A stretch of 64,000 nucleotides of DNA, from assembly GCA_965223125.1 (NCBI GenBank), contig OZ244984.1, positions 744,001 to 808,000 on the forward strand. The letters run 5' to 3'. Shown here piece after piece: positions 42,827 to 51,238 of this stretch. The notes beneath the pieces were generated by a model. It made no database searches, was not told where the DNA came from, and saw only the letters and a list, made by a program, of their open reading frames with translations. The first letter of the stretch is position 1. Each line of letters opens with the position of its first letter. Both the position numbers and the translations under genes were made by a program. The stretch is from Pacificispira sp965223125 (GTDB taxonomy: Bacteria > Pseudomonadota > Alphaproteobacteria > UBA8366 > Aestuariispiraceae).

Positions 42827-43723
42827 TCAGAGGGAGAGTCCTTTGGTTGAAAACTGGCTTTTTGCTGCGGTGATGGCAAGCCTGTCCGGGGCATGCCCCG
42901 GACAGGCTTTGGCGGCGATTTCGGCGGGGGGTTTCCCACCTAGGCTCGAATGGGGTCTGGCTGTGTTGTAGTCCTCCATCCAGGTGGCGAGTTCGATACG
43001 GACATGGCGGATTGAGGTAAACAGCGTCTCGTTCAGGCATTCGTCCCTGAGCCGCCCATTGAAGCTTTCCACGAAGCCGTTCTGCATCGGCTTTCCCGGT
43101 GCGATATAATGCCAATCGACAGCCCGATCCTGGCTCCAGCGCAGGATCGCCATGCTGGTCAGTTCGGTGCCGTTGTCGCTGACAATGGTCTTCGGCCTGG
43201 CTCCACGCTGCCAGATCAGAGCATCCAGTTCCCGGGCGACACGAAGGCCGGACAGGGACGTGTCCGCCACCAGAGCCAGGCATTCGCGCGTGAAGTCATC
43301 GATGACCGCAAGAATCCGGAACCGGCATCCATCCGTGAAGGCATCCGATACGAAGTCCAGCGACCATCGCTGGTTCGGCCCATCGGGCAGCGATAACGGT
43401 GCCCTCGTCCCCAAGGCACGCTTCCGGCCGCCGCGGCGGCGCACCTGGAGCTTCTCCTCGCGATACAGACGCCGGAACTTCTTCTGGTTCATCTCGATCC
43501 CCTCCCGGTTCAACAGCAGATGCAGTCGCCGATAGCCGAAACGGCGGCGTTCCCGCGACAGGGCGCGAAGCCGCTCGCGGATCTCGGCATCATCCGGCCG
43601 ACGGGATCGATAGCGAACCGAGGTCCGGTCTGCCCCCAGCACAAAGCACGCCCGCCGCTCGCTCACGCCATGCACCGCACGAAGATGAGCGATCGCCTCC
43701 CGCATCGCAGCGGGCGTCACCAT
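42827..43723 (-). CDS. IS3-family transposase OrfB, copy 1
   Basis: 298 residues with an N-terminal HTH_21-like part and an rve integrase core: the DDE residues lie in SLDFVSDAF, VSDNGTELTS and VESFNGRLRDE. OrfB is normally made as an OrfAB fusion by a -1 slip on the A7 run at 43723-43729. Here the upstream 2-bp insertion places the end of orfA in the orfB frame, so the frame is open back to 43810, with MRTRTRAS replacing normal orfA residues. It differs from copy 2 by two residues (L for R and C for R). Confidence 0.88.
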   Translation of the reverse strand: MVTPAAMREAIAHLRAVHGVSERRACFVLGADRTSVRYRSRRPDDAEIRERLRALSRERRRFGYRRLHLLLNREGIEMNQKKFRRLYREEKLQVRRRGGRKRALGTRAPLSLPDGPNQRWSLDFVSDAFTDGCRFRILAVIDDFTRECLALVADTSLSGLRVARELDALIWQRGARPKTIVSDNGTELTSMAILRWSQDRAVDWHYIAPGKPMQNGFVESFNGRLRDECLNETLFTSIRHVRIELATWMEDYNTARPHSSLGGKPPAEIAAKACPGHAPDRLAITAAKSQFSTKGLSL

Positions 43724-43742
43724 TTTTTTGATGCAACGTCTT

Positions 43743-43985
43743 TCAGCATGGCGTTGTCCAGCATCGCCTCGGCCAGCAGCTTCTTGAGAGGCGCGCGTTC
43801 TCGTCCTCAAGCGTCTTCAGCCGCTTCGCCTCCGACACTTCCAGCCCGCCAAACTTGGCTTTCCACTTGTAGAAGGTCGCTTCGCTGACACCGTGACGGC
43901 GGCAAACATCCGCCGTCCTCTGGCCAGATTCCTGCTCCTTCAATATCCCGATGATCTGTTCTTCCGTGAACCGGCTGCGCTTCAT
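43743..43985 (-). pseudogene. IS3-family OrfA, copy 1, frameshifted
   Basis: The first 66 or so codons are identical to intact OrfA of copy 2 (HTH protein starting MKRSRFTEEQIIGILKEQES). After ENARL two extra bases (GAGAGGCGCGCG against GAGACGCGCG in copy 2, near 43790) change the frame and it ends in SRSCWPRRCWTTPC instead of the leucine-zipper tail. The change separates the zipper from the HTH. Confidence 0.9.
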
Positions 43986-44049
43986 AAATCCGTCTCCTTC
44001 GCGTCGACGGACTCTACCAAATCTGGAGGAATTCTAAGGGCTCAGGTCA

Positions 44050-44369
44050 GCTTGTTCCTCATTTTACGGTGAACCCGCCCATTTTGTGATGTTAGGATTG
44101 GCGATAGTGTCCACTATTGATCGTGGACACCAACAATGAGAAGCGAGGCCGAAGCCTCGCGCCCCTCCAACTCGCGGGTGGCAAAAAGGGTGCGGCCACG
44201 GCTTAAATGGGTGCTGCCACGAAAATCGGGTCTGGAATCGGGTACCAAGGGGGTCTGAGGCAGGGTATGACCCTCGGAGCTTTCGGTAAACGAAAATAAA
44301 TTGGTTTACCGGTTGTCACGATAAACCGAAAAATATAAGTTTACCGGCACTGTAACAGCAGAGGTCGAG
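44050..44369. other. Non-coding stretch with two hairpins
   Basis: No frame looks coding in these 320 bases. GTGTCCAC-tattgatc-GTGGACAC at 44107-44130 is a perfect 8-bp stem, and GCGAGGC-cgaa-GCCTCGC lies at about 44144-44161. They may be relics of a lost insertion-sequence end; no family was identified. The last 90 bases hold the promoter and operator-like repeats of the following gene. Confidence 0.5.
44284..44347 (+). promoter_or_regulatory. Array of GTTTACCG half-sites before the nucleotidyltransferase gene
   Basis: CGGTAAAC (44284-44291) and GTTTACCG (44304-44311) form an inverted pair; TAAACCG follows at about 44322, and GTTTACCGG again at 44339-44347, 22 bp before the ATG. Four copies of one half-site around a promoter suggest an operator for a dimeric regulator, possibly an island-borne one. 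Candidate promoter boxes TTGTCA and TATAAG are only 15 bp apart. Confidence 0.5.
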
Positions 44370-45395
44370 ATGGCGAACCTGAGTTCAGTAGCACGGTCTG
44401 CCTATGGGGATCTCTTGCGTCTCCTGAAAGACGACATGGTCGCAAATGTCCGCGGCTCGCTTGTCACCAAGGAGCGAGGCGGCAAGGTCTACTGGTACGC
44501 AGCCGAGAAGATCGGCAGTGACGTAAAGTTCTGGTATCTCGGTCCGGACAGCACTGAGGTTCGCAATCGTGTAGACCGCATGAACGAGTTGCGCGAACAA
44601 GCTGCGGAACGCAAGCAGGAACGCGCCAGGCTCGCGCGCCTGCTGCGCGCCGAGGGTATGACTCCTGTCGACCGTGGGACAGGCGGTTTGCTGCTCGCCA
44701 TGGCTAAGGTCGGAACGTTCAGGCTGGGCGGCACCCTGATCGGCACGAATGCCTTTCGCTTGATGGAGGGAGAACTGGGCACCACCCTCCCTCTTGGAAG
44801 CGTGGCTAGCACCGGGGATGTCGATATCGCGCAATTCGAGCGTCTGTCTGTCGCCTTGCAGGACGCAGTCGAGCCATCGCTTGCCGAAACCTTTTCGGCG
44901 CTCAAATTTGATCCCGTTCAGGGTCTTGACCGCGATAGTGTCTGGCGGTGGCGGCAAAGCGGACGGACGGGCATGATGATCGAGTTCCTGACACCATCTT
45001 TTGACGCAGAAGAGGGTATTCGCGATCTCCCCGCCTTGGGGGTCAAGGCGAGGGCCCTGCATCATCTGAACTACCTGGTCTCGGATCCCATCCACGCCGT
45101 TGCGCTCTATCGTGATGGTATCCTTGTGCAGATCCCGCGACCCGAGAAATTCGCCATCCACAAGCTGATCGTTGCGGACCGCCGCCGCGACGGGCCCGCG
45201 TCCTTCAAGGCGGAAAAAGACCGCCAGCAGGCCGCGTTCATTATCAAGACCATGGCCGAGGATCGTCCGTCAGACATCTGGGACGCCTATGAAGACGCGA
45301 TGTCGCGAGGGCCCAAGTGGCGCGAGAGGGTCGAACGGACGCTGGAGCGAATGGTGGGCACACATGAGATGCTGATGGCCTGCGCGGAGACGTAA
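44370..45395 (+). CDS. GSU2403-type nucleotidyltransferase-fold protein (NTP_transf_8-like)
   Basis: A 341-residue protein. An N-terminal helical part with a basic coiled stretch (NELREQAAERKQERARLARLLRAEG, residues 71-95) precedes the nucleotidyltransferase-like core: LGGTLIGTNAFRLMEGELG and ASTGDVDIAQFE (D-x-D type acidic pair) near 118-155, and a downstream EKFAIHKLIVADRR near 255. The G-T-N and D-V-D spacing fits a minimal NT fold like the AbiEii and MenT families. Such island-borne proteins are often toxins or phage-defence components, but no antitoxin frame is seen beside it. Substrate unknown. It starts after four GTTTACCG repeats. Confidence 0.65.
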   Translation: MANLSSVARSAYGDLLRLLKDDMVANVRGSLVTKERGGKVYWYAAEKIGSDVKFWYLGPDSTEVRNRVDRMNELREQAAERKQERARLARLLRAEGMTPVDRGTGGLLLAMAKVGTFRLGGTLIGTNAFRLMEGELGTTLPLGSVASTGDVDIAQFERLSVALQDAVEPSLAETFSALKFDPVQGLDRDSVWRWRQSGRTGMMIEFLTPSFDAEEGIRDLPALGVKARALHHLNYLVSDPIHAVALYRDGILVQIPRPEKFAIHKLIVADRRRDGPASFKAEKDRQQAAFIIKTMAEDRPSDIWDAYEDAMSRGPKWRERVERTLERMVGTHEMLMACAET

Positions 45396-45559
45396 ACCGC
45401 TCGATATCGTCGTTGATGACTGTGATCCCGCCGGTCCCACGTAAGGGTAGGTTCGTATCCCGGTATATTCTGCTTTTGCACAATGCGGCACAAATCGAGC
45501 GCAAAGTCGGGTTAACGCGCCAGACTGCCGCTTTTCTCGTACAGCGTTTTGAAGGTAAA

Positions 45560-45704
45560 GCCCGATTGAAAACGTAATCGTTAATGATATTCGAAATGGA
45601 AAACGTAAGCGGTAGTGAGACAGAAAGTAATTTATGATGACATTCGGTGATCACGAAGCCCAGAAATGCGTTACTGCCGACGTAATCGCTAATGAAATCC
45701 GATA
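45560..45704 (-). repeat. Transposon right end, copy A
   Basis: Contains three motif copies on the plus strand: AACGTAATCGTTAATGATAT, AACGTAAGCGGTAGTGAGAC and GACGTAATCGCTAATGAAAT, ending ATCCGATA. On the minus strand the end reads TATCGGATTTCATTAGCG, so the terminal TGTC is mutated to TATC. The 145-bp unit recurs at 58181-58325. Bases 45396-45559 before it and 45705-45754 after it show no gene. Confidence 0.7.
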
Positions 45705-45754
45705 ACTCTTTCCCCAAAATTGCCGGATTTGCTGTGTTGTTGCGTTGCATTTCT

Positions 45755-45877
45755 TGTCGGATTTCACTAGCTTTTACGCGGAATCTCACTAAGGCTTATA
45801 TTTGCGAACAAAACATAAACATTAATTAGAAAAAAGTGAATGGTCACGTCGCAGTCGATTAAATAGTACGCAGGCTA
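45755..45877 (+). repeat. Transposon left end, copy B (interrupted by IS630)
   Basis: Starts TGTCGGATTTCACTAGC with motif copies TTTCACTAGCTTTTACGC and TCTCACTAAGGCTTATAT, diverged about 10-15% from copy A. The unit continues after the IS630 insertion at 46936 (ATACACGGCGAAC), so the original sequence read GCAGGCTAATACACGG as in copy A. Confidence 0.7.
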
Positions 45878-45890
45878 GAGCATTTTGAGT

Positions 45891-46498
45891 TTAATATGGC
45901 TCATATCCGCAGGCACTGAAGAAGTTTGCACATTCGAGCGGCGTGTAGGTTTCGATAGCTTTGGCTATTTCGTTCCAGAGATTGTCTACGGTGCGGGCTG
46001 CGGCTTTGCGCAGGAACGCCTTGAGCTTGGAGAAGGCCATTTCGATGGGGTTGAGGTCGGGGCTGTAGGGCGGCAAGAAGCGTAGTTTGGCCCCAACCGC
46101 TTCGATGGCCTCGCGCACGGCGACCGGTTTGTGGGCGGGTAGATTGTCCATGATGACGATATCGCCGGGACGCAGTGTGGGGACGAGAACCTGTTCGATA
46201 TAGGCAAGGAAGGCGGCCCCGTTCATGGCCCCGTCGAGGACCATCGGCGCGGTCATGCCCGACAGGCGCAACGCCCCGGTAAAGGTGGTGGTTTTCCAGT
46301 GCCCGTGCGGAAGCGAAGCCCGGCAGCGTTCCCCTTTGCGTGCCCGCCCACGCAAGCGCGCCATCTTTGTGGACGCCCCGATCTCGTCGATGAAGATCAG
46401 TTTTTCGGGGTCGAGATCGCGCTGGCCGTCGAACCAGGCTTGGCGGGCCGCAGCGACGTCTTCGCGAGCCTGTTCGGCAGCATGGCCTGTCTTTTTTT
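45891..46498 (-). CDS. IS630 transposase, second frame (DDE domain)
   Basis: Second half of the transposase with the three acidic residues in LIFIDEIG, IVIMDNLPAHKP and SPDLNPIEMAFSK. It has no good start of its own: the frame continues upstream through DLDPEK into the A7 run at 46492-46498, where a -1 slip (A-AAA-AAG) from the first frame would join them. Methionine 46364 also opens the frame but would omit the first Asp. Confidence 0.85.
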
Positions 46499-46843
46499 AA
46501 AAGTGATCCCGCGTTTCTTCAACCAATTATGGATCGTGGACGGATCAACCGCCTCGCTACGTTCTGTCCGAAGCCGTTCAGCCATCTCTGCCAGCGTGAT
46601 GTCCTTGCCCCCCGCTTCGACCAATCCAAGAAGGAAGCCTGCATGGGCGTCCAGGCGCGAGCCACCTGGATTGCCCTTACGTCCCGGCACAATGTCGCCA
46701 CTTGTGCGCCACAGCCGGTGCCAGCGGCCCGCCGTGCTCTCGCCAATACAAAACCGACGGCCCGCCGCGCGGATCGACAGACCCTCTTCATTAATCGCCC
46801 GTACCACCCGCCAACGCAGGTCAACACTCAACGATGCCGCCAT
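46397..46843 (-). CDS. IS630 transposase, first frame (HTH domain)
   Basis: The N-terminal DNA-binding half: two helix-turn-helix units (LSIRAAGRRFCIGESTAGRW and ITLAEMAERLRTERSEAVDPSTIHNWLKKRG). The true product probably changes frame at the A7 run about 115 codons in; reading on in this frame gives an unrelated tail (RQAMLPNRLAK...) ending at 46397. Programmed frameshifting is common in IS630 elements. Confidence 0.85.
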   Translation of the reverse strand: MAASLSVDLRWRVVRAINEEGLSIRAAGRRFCIGESTAGRWHRLWRTSGDIVPGRKGNPGGSRLDAHAGFLLGLVEAGGKDITLAEMAERLRTERSEAVDPSTIHNWLKKRGITFKKRQAMLPNRLAKTSLRPAKPGSTASAISTPKN

Positions 46844-46935
46844 CTTCGCCTCCGTGATTTCACGGAACCTAATGAATCAGAATTCGCAACTCATGGGAAT
46901 CCCCCGTAGCGAGTCAAATTACGATCAAATCGCTC

Positions 46936-47267
46936 TAATACACGGCGAACAAAATCAGGTTCTGGCTCCTACCTATGCAAGACTATAAAGAATAGTTTCA
47001 AAGACGCCTTACCTCGGCCAGAGGTAAGATTGGGGTCCGCTCCGGGTGACCCTGTCCCGTAGAATGCGTCAATTGAGAATGAGAGATTCTGGCAAATTCG
47101 AAGCGTACTGAGCTGGAGAAATTAGCCATGAAGAAGTCAAGGTTCACAGTGTAAATTCTCCCGCCCTCCCTGTCCCCCGAAAGGGTAAAGGCGGACAATT
47201 TTTACACCACTCATAGCAGGGTCACCCTGCCATTACCGTGGTCGACTTTTGTACCACCGTTCTCAGC
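46936..47267. other. Non-coding stretch after IS630
   Basis: These 332 bases hold the rest of left end B and then AT-rich DNA without a coding frame. Two perfect small hairpins are present: CTTACCTC-GGCCA-GAGGTAAG at 47008-47028 and GCAGGG-TCA-CCCTGC at 47216-47230. The second is 38 bp past the stop of the following minus-strand gene and may end its operon, though it lacks a T-run. Confidence 0.5.
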
Positions 47268-49454
47268 CTAACGTTTCGAGAACCACCGTACGACATTCTC
47301 CAGAAGACGGGATATGGCATTGTCATAATTGTTGCAGGGCAGGCTGCCGCAGAAGGTTATGGAACCGACAGAAAAGACGGCACCGCCGGAAGGGGTGTCA
47401 AAATAGACAATATCCGCACGGATCAGGTCTGCGGGCGGATCTCCGGTTGTTGTGCTGACATGGGTCAGCATCTCCTCTGGCGCGACAACATAGGTGGAGG
47501 CATGGGCTTCGGATTTTGCCACGATGACTGCATTGTCCGGCGACCCCAACAGCGGATCATGGCGATCCAATTCGTAGCCGGCGGCACCGCTGCCTGACAG
47601 GCCCTCATTGCCCAGAATATCATCATCAATGCCCCGAAACATCCAGTCCAGATCGGCGCGATAGGAGTCCTGCATGCGACGATAATAGGATCCGTTGAAG
47701 GTTCCCTGAGCGGAAAACCCGATACCGGTCAGAACCTGCGGCGGGCGTCCATTGCGCCGCCACAGGCCGCCATACTGACCATCCAGAGCGTTGTAGTATT
47801 CACCCGGTTGCGTCGCCCAGGTCCGGATGCCGCCTTCATTGCGGCGAATCTCCGCGATCCCCGGAATTGTATCGGATACCGCAATCCGCCAATAGAATCC
47901 GTTACCCCCCAGATAACAGAGATTCCCGCCCTGATCGATGTAGCCCTGAAAGGCATCCAGGGATCGTTCGGTATGGTATTCAGGATGGGTACAGGTCAGC
48001 ACAGTGCGATAAGGCTTCAGTGCTTCGGCACCGTCGCGTTCCAACTGATGATCGGTGACAACATCAAAGTCCAGACCTTTGCTCTCCAACCAGGACCACA
48101 GATGACTGTCTGCCTGATAGTGCCGCAATCCAGATCCGCATCGCGGTGCAAGCAGGGTAAGATAGCCGGAACGAAGATTTAAGAGGGGCCTTCGCCAGGA
48201 GCACAGGCTGATGCCGGATCCATCGGGATGCAAATTATAGCTGGACTGGCTGAATTGACTATGACGCTCCGGATTATAGGGATACGCGCCCCAATCCTTC
48301 ATCCTCTGCTCAATCGCCGGTCCATAGTCATAGCGCCCGTTATTGCCATACATCACATAAGTATAGGTTGGAATCACGACACAGATTGATGCGCGCGGCT
48401 TTCCCAATGGGGCCGCGATAAAGAACGGGACATAATCCTCGTCCTCGCCGCAGCGAAGCCTCATGGCATAGTTTCCGCTTTTGCAGTCCTGCGGTACTTC
48501 AAAAACAAAGTCGTCGTCCCAACCGCAATCGTGACAATCATCCTCATGAAAATGAATCGCCGCATAATCCTCCGGCGCATGACGCCAGCACATTTCGCGC
48601 CCCCGCCAGCCTGACCCTGTCACACCCCGTGTCGGCATATTCACCAGATAGCCATGCAGAGCATTTGGCCCGGTATCGAAAATTCTGTCCGTGTCGATCC
48701 CTTTTGAAAAATCCCAGGCCGCGAGGCATCCCGCTGTCAGAGGCTCTCCGAATGGATCAACCTCCTCCTCACAATTTGTAAGCACTCTCGGGTTCTCTAT
48801 ACGACCATTGAACAGATTTTCCGGCTTCCTATCGGCCTTCCAGGCACCGATGGTTATGCGCGACAGGTCGGACAGTTTCAGCGGTGCGTTGGATGACTGC
48901 CTACCGGAAACTGCTCTCACGACGGACCCATCACGCGCATTGAGTAACAAGAGCTTCGTGTTGCCCGATTTAAAATCGAGCATCGCAACGAGACGATACC
49001 AATGGCGCAGGCGAAGTTTGGCCTCAAGACATAGTCGGTCAGTCTGTCCATCCCGAGTTAGGATAAGAGCGGGACCGTCACGATCAACTGAGAGTTCCAA
49101 GCGTAGTCCCGTCACAGTATCGCCTATTGCCACGAGAGTCTGGCGATCCCGATCTGCCAGGAAGGGACATACCGTCACAGCAAGCGTTAACCGCTCATGC
49201 TTCGTTGCATGTCGAAGCGGCACAACCGCATAGGATCCCAGAGCATAGTCCTGAAAGCGTGAGGGATAGCGACCATTGCACGCGGCATCGACTTCCTCAT
49301 GAATGATACCGGGACCATCCGGATTCGGATCGGCCGATACAATCCGCACCATCTGGACATCATAGGGTTGGTCGCTGATGGAACTGACCTTGAACCCGAG
49401 GCTTTCGCCCGGACGTGCGTCCAGGTCATTTGCATAGCCAATGAGCGGGATCAT
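47268..49454 (-). CDS. N,N-dimethylformamidase large-subunit-like hydrolase
   Basis: A 728-residue protein matching the large (beta) subunit of N,N-dimethylformamidase, a mononuclear-iron amidohydrolase. The N-terminal half has a LamG-like beta sandwich (about 110-225), the C-terminal half the core with PTYTYVMYGNNGRYD near 362 and THPEYHTE near 489-496, where the His-x-Glu iron ligands of the known enzyme would fall. No gene for the small alpha subunit (about 130 residues) is present. Start ATG 49454 overlaps the permease stop (ATGA); the frame opens at 49565. Last gene of the sugar-type ABC operon, so it probably cleaves an amide bond of an imported compound (inference). Confidence 0.78.
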   Translation of the reverse strand: MIPLIGYANDLDARPGESLGFKVSSISDQPYDVQMVRIVSADPNPDGPGIIHEEVDAACNGRYPSRFQDYALGSYAVVPLRHATKHERLTLAVTVCPFLADRDRQTLVAIGDTVTGLRLELSVDRDGPALILTRDGQTDRLCLEAKLRLRHWYRLVAMLDFKSGNTKLLLLNARDGSVVRAVSGRQSSNAPLKLSDLSRITIGAWKADRKPENLFNGRIENPRVLTNCEEEVDPFGEPLTAGCLAAWDFSKGIDTDRIFDTGPNALHGYLVNMPTRGVTGSGWRGREMCWRHAPEDYAAIHFHEDDCHDCGWDDDFVFEVPQDCKSGNYAMRLRCGEDEDYVPFFIAAPLGKPRASICVVIPTYTYVMYGNNGRYDYGPAIEQRMKDWGAYPYNPERHSQFSQSSYNLHPDGSGISLCSWRRPLLNLRSGYLTLLAPRCGSGLRHYQADSHLWSWLESKGLDFDVVTDHQLERDGAEALKPYRTVLTCTHPEYHTERSLDAFQGYIDQGGNLCYLGGNGFYWRIAVSDTIPGIAEIRRNEGGIRTWATQPGEYYNALDGQYGGLWRRNGRPPQVLTGIGFSAQGTFNGSYYRRMQDSYRADLDWMFRGIDDDILGNEGLSGSGAAGYELDRHDPLLGSPDNAVIVAKSEAHASTYVVAPEEMLTHVSTTTGDPPADLIRADIVYFDTPSGGAVFSVGSITFCGSLPCNNYDNAISRLLENVVRWFSKR

Positions 49455-50275
49455 CCTTTCACCGCCCCAGCTGCAAGACCTCGTATGAAGAACCGGCTTA
49501 AAAAGGTGAACATCACAAAAAGCGGCAGGGCAATCAGCGTGGAGCCTGCCATTAACTCGCCCCACCGCAATTCGTACAACCCCACCATCGTATCAAGACC
49601 GACCGGCAGTGTTTTATTGACATCACTGCTGATCATCACCAGCGCGAAGACATAGTCGGTCCAGGATAGCAGGAAGGCGAAAATCGCGACCGTGACGATC
49701 CCTGGCAAGGTCAGAGGCAGAACGACCAGAATAAACGCCTTCAACCGCGAACACCCATCCACCATGGCGGCTTCTTCGACATCTGTCGGGATCTGCTTGA
49801 AGAACCCCCACAACAGCCAAACCCCCAGCGGAAGAGCCAGAGTCGTGTGCGAGATGATAAGCGAGAGCAGTGTGTCAGGAATACCTGTCTGAACGAATAA
49901 TGTTGCCAGGGGTATCGCCAGTAACAGGGGCGGAAACATATAGGCATACAGCATCGTGCCAATTATCAGGCTCTTGCCGCGAAACTGCAGCCGCGTGACG
50001 GAATAGGCAATGAGGACCGACAGAATTATCGTCACCACCACCGTTCCGGACGCCACAATGACGGAGTTCATGAACCATGTCGGATAGTCCGTCAGTTCCA
50101 GCAAAGTCGAGAAATTTTCCAGCGTAAACGGGGCCGGAAAAAAATCTATGGAACTGTATATGGTCTGAGGATCGCGGAAGCTGGTATTGATCATCCAGTA
50201 AACCGGAAACACGGAATACACGACCATGCACAACAGCAGAAACCAATATAGGGCTCGGTAAATCGGCCTAGACAT
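49451..50275 (-). CDS. Carbohydrate-type ABC importer, permease (MalG type)
   Basis: A 274-residue permease with six hydrophobic segments and the EAA loop EEAAMVDGCSRLKAFILVVLP near residues 176-196. It pairs with the MalF-type permease six bases upstream. The stop overlaps the start of the dimethylformamidase-like gene, so the hydrolase is translated with the importer. Confidence 0.92.
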   Translation of the reverse strand: MSRPIYRALYWFLLLCMVVYSVFPVYWMINTSFRDPQTIYSSIDFFPAPFTLENFSTLLELTDYPTWFMNSVIVASGTVVVTIILSVLIAYSVTRLQFRGKSLIIGTMLYAYMFPPLLLAIPLATLFVQTGIPDTLLSLIISHTTLALPLGVWLLWGFFKQIPTDVEEAAMVDGCSRLKAFILVVLPLTLPGIVTVAIFAFLLSWTDYVFALVMISSDVNKTLPVGLDTMVGLYELRWGELMAGSTLIALPLFVMFTFLSRFFIRGLAAGAVKG

Positions 50276-50281
50276 TGTCGA

Positions 50282-51145
50282 TCAATCCTTCTGCTCTAAT
50301 GGAAAAAAGTGGAAGTACAAAAGGATGATTGCAGACAAAATCAGGAAGGATATCGACGATACTGCCGCGCCCAGCCCCACATCATATGTCTCGAAGGCCA
50401 AACGGTAGGAAAAGACGGGCAGTTGTTCGGTCGCACGCTGCGGTCCGCCCTGCGTCATCAACCAGATGATATCGAACTTGTTGAACATCCAGATTGCCCG
50501 CAACAACAGAACGACCAGCAGAACCGAGCGAAGCTGTGGCAGGGTCACATGCCAGAACCGTTGCCAGGGGCCGGCACCATCGATGCGCGCGGCCTCATAC
50601 AGTTCCTCTGGGATGGATTGGAGGCCTGCAAGACATGTCAGCGTGACGAAGGGTGTCCAGATCCAGACGCTGATCAAAACGACGGTCAGCATCGCAAGGG
50701 TCGGATCCTCCCCCCATGGAATGTAGTCATAACCGAAAAACTGTGCCGCAACCGTCAATATGCCAACCGAACCGTCGAGCATCCATCTGAAGGTCAAGGC
50801 AACAACGACAGTCGGCAAGAGATAGGGCAGGACAGCCAGGCCCCGAATGACCGGCATGCCAGGAAATTCCCGAGCCAGCAAAAGGGCAAAGGCAATGCCC
50901 AGGACTATCTGCAGAAAAATTGTAAGACCTGCGAAGATAACCCCACGCCCCAATGCCGCCCAAAACTCGGGCATAGCAAGAACTTGCGTGTAATTCGCAA
51001 ACCAGACCCATTCCGGCTCAGAAATCAGAGACTCCCGGTGCTGAAAGCTCAACTCCAATGCATAGAATGCCGGATAAAGCACCAGAACCGCCGTAAAGGC
51101 CAAGGCCAGAAACAGAATTACATAAATTATGCGATCACTGGGCAT
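50282..51145 (-). CDS. Carbohydrate-type ABC importer, permease (MalF type)
   Basis: A 287-residue permease with six membrane segments, the first at residues 5-27 (IYVILFLALAFTAVLVLYPAF), and the EAA loop EELYEAARIDGAGPWQRFWHVTLP near 182-205. It is 93 bp downstream of the binding-protein gene. With the MalG-type partner and the UgpC-type ATPase it forms a CUT1-class importer for an oligosaccharide, polyol or glycerophosphodiester-like solute. Confidence 0.92.
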   Translation of the reverse strand: MPSDRIIYVILFLALAFTAVLVLYPAFYALELSFQHRESLISEPEWVWFANYTQVLAMPEFWAALGRGVIFAGLTIFLQIVLGIAFALLLAREFPGMPVIRGLAVLPYLLPTVVVALTFRWMLDGSVGILTVAAQFFGYDYIPWGEDPTLAMLTVVLISVWIWTPFVTLTCLAGLQSIPEELYEAARIDGAGPWQRFWHVTLPQLRSVLLVVLLLRAIWMFNKFDIIWLMTQGGPQRATEQLPVFSYRLAFETYDVGLGAAVSSISFLILSAIILLYFHFFPLEQKD

Positions 51146-51238
51146 AGGAAAGAGTCCCGCTTAGGGATTGACGGAGGATCATGGTGGTCGCGCGGAGGTG
51201 CCGAGTGGCTTTGCGCACGCTCGACACCTCCTGCTCCC

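Larger units (their letters stand above)
42801..44049 (-). mobile_element. IS3-family (IS407-group-like) element, copy 1
   Basis: 1249 bp bounded by imperfect inverted repeats that begin TGACCTG(A/C)GCCC and share the TCCTCCAG block. It carries orfA and orfB on the minus strand. It is 2 bp longer than copy 2 because of an insertion in orfA, so this copy is probably unable to make its transposase. Flanks (acgg on the left, gctt on the right) show no 4-bp target duplication. Confidence 0.85.
45878..46935 (-). mobile_element. IS630-family element inserted at a TA
   Basis: About 1058 bp with terminal repeats GAGC(A/G)(T/A)TTTGA and a TA on each side (45876-45877 and 46936-46937). Removing it restores the motif GCAGGCTAATACACGG seen in copy A and C, so this is a clean, TA-duplicating insertion. 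Its transposase is split into two frames joined by a likely -1 shift. Confidence 0.88.

Noticed and set aside
42797..44053. 4-bp target duplication for the IS3 copies
   Set aside because: Left flank acgg differs from right flanks gctt (copy 1) and cttg (copy 2), so neither copy is a simple insertion.
42665..45709. Target duplication for the unit between left end A and right end A
   Set aside because: Flanking pentamers gctgg and actct do not match, and the right terminus is mutated (TATC).
45244..45789. Short minus-strand frames (also 58090-58326) sharing SDFISDYVGSNAFLGFVI
   Set aside because: They are translations of the transposon right-end repeat, whose motif copies keep a frame open by chance; no start site and no protein family.
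47268..49454. Active two-subunit N,N-dimethylformamidase
   Set aside because: No small-subunit gene is found nearby, so only similarity to the large subunit is claimed.
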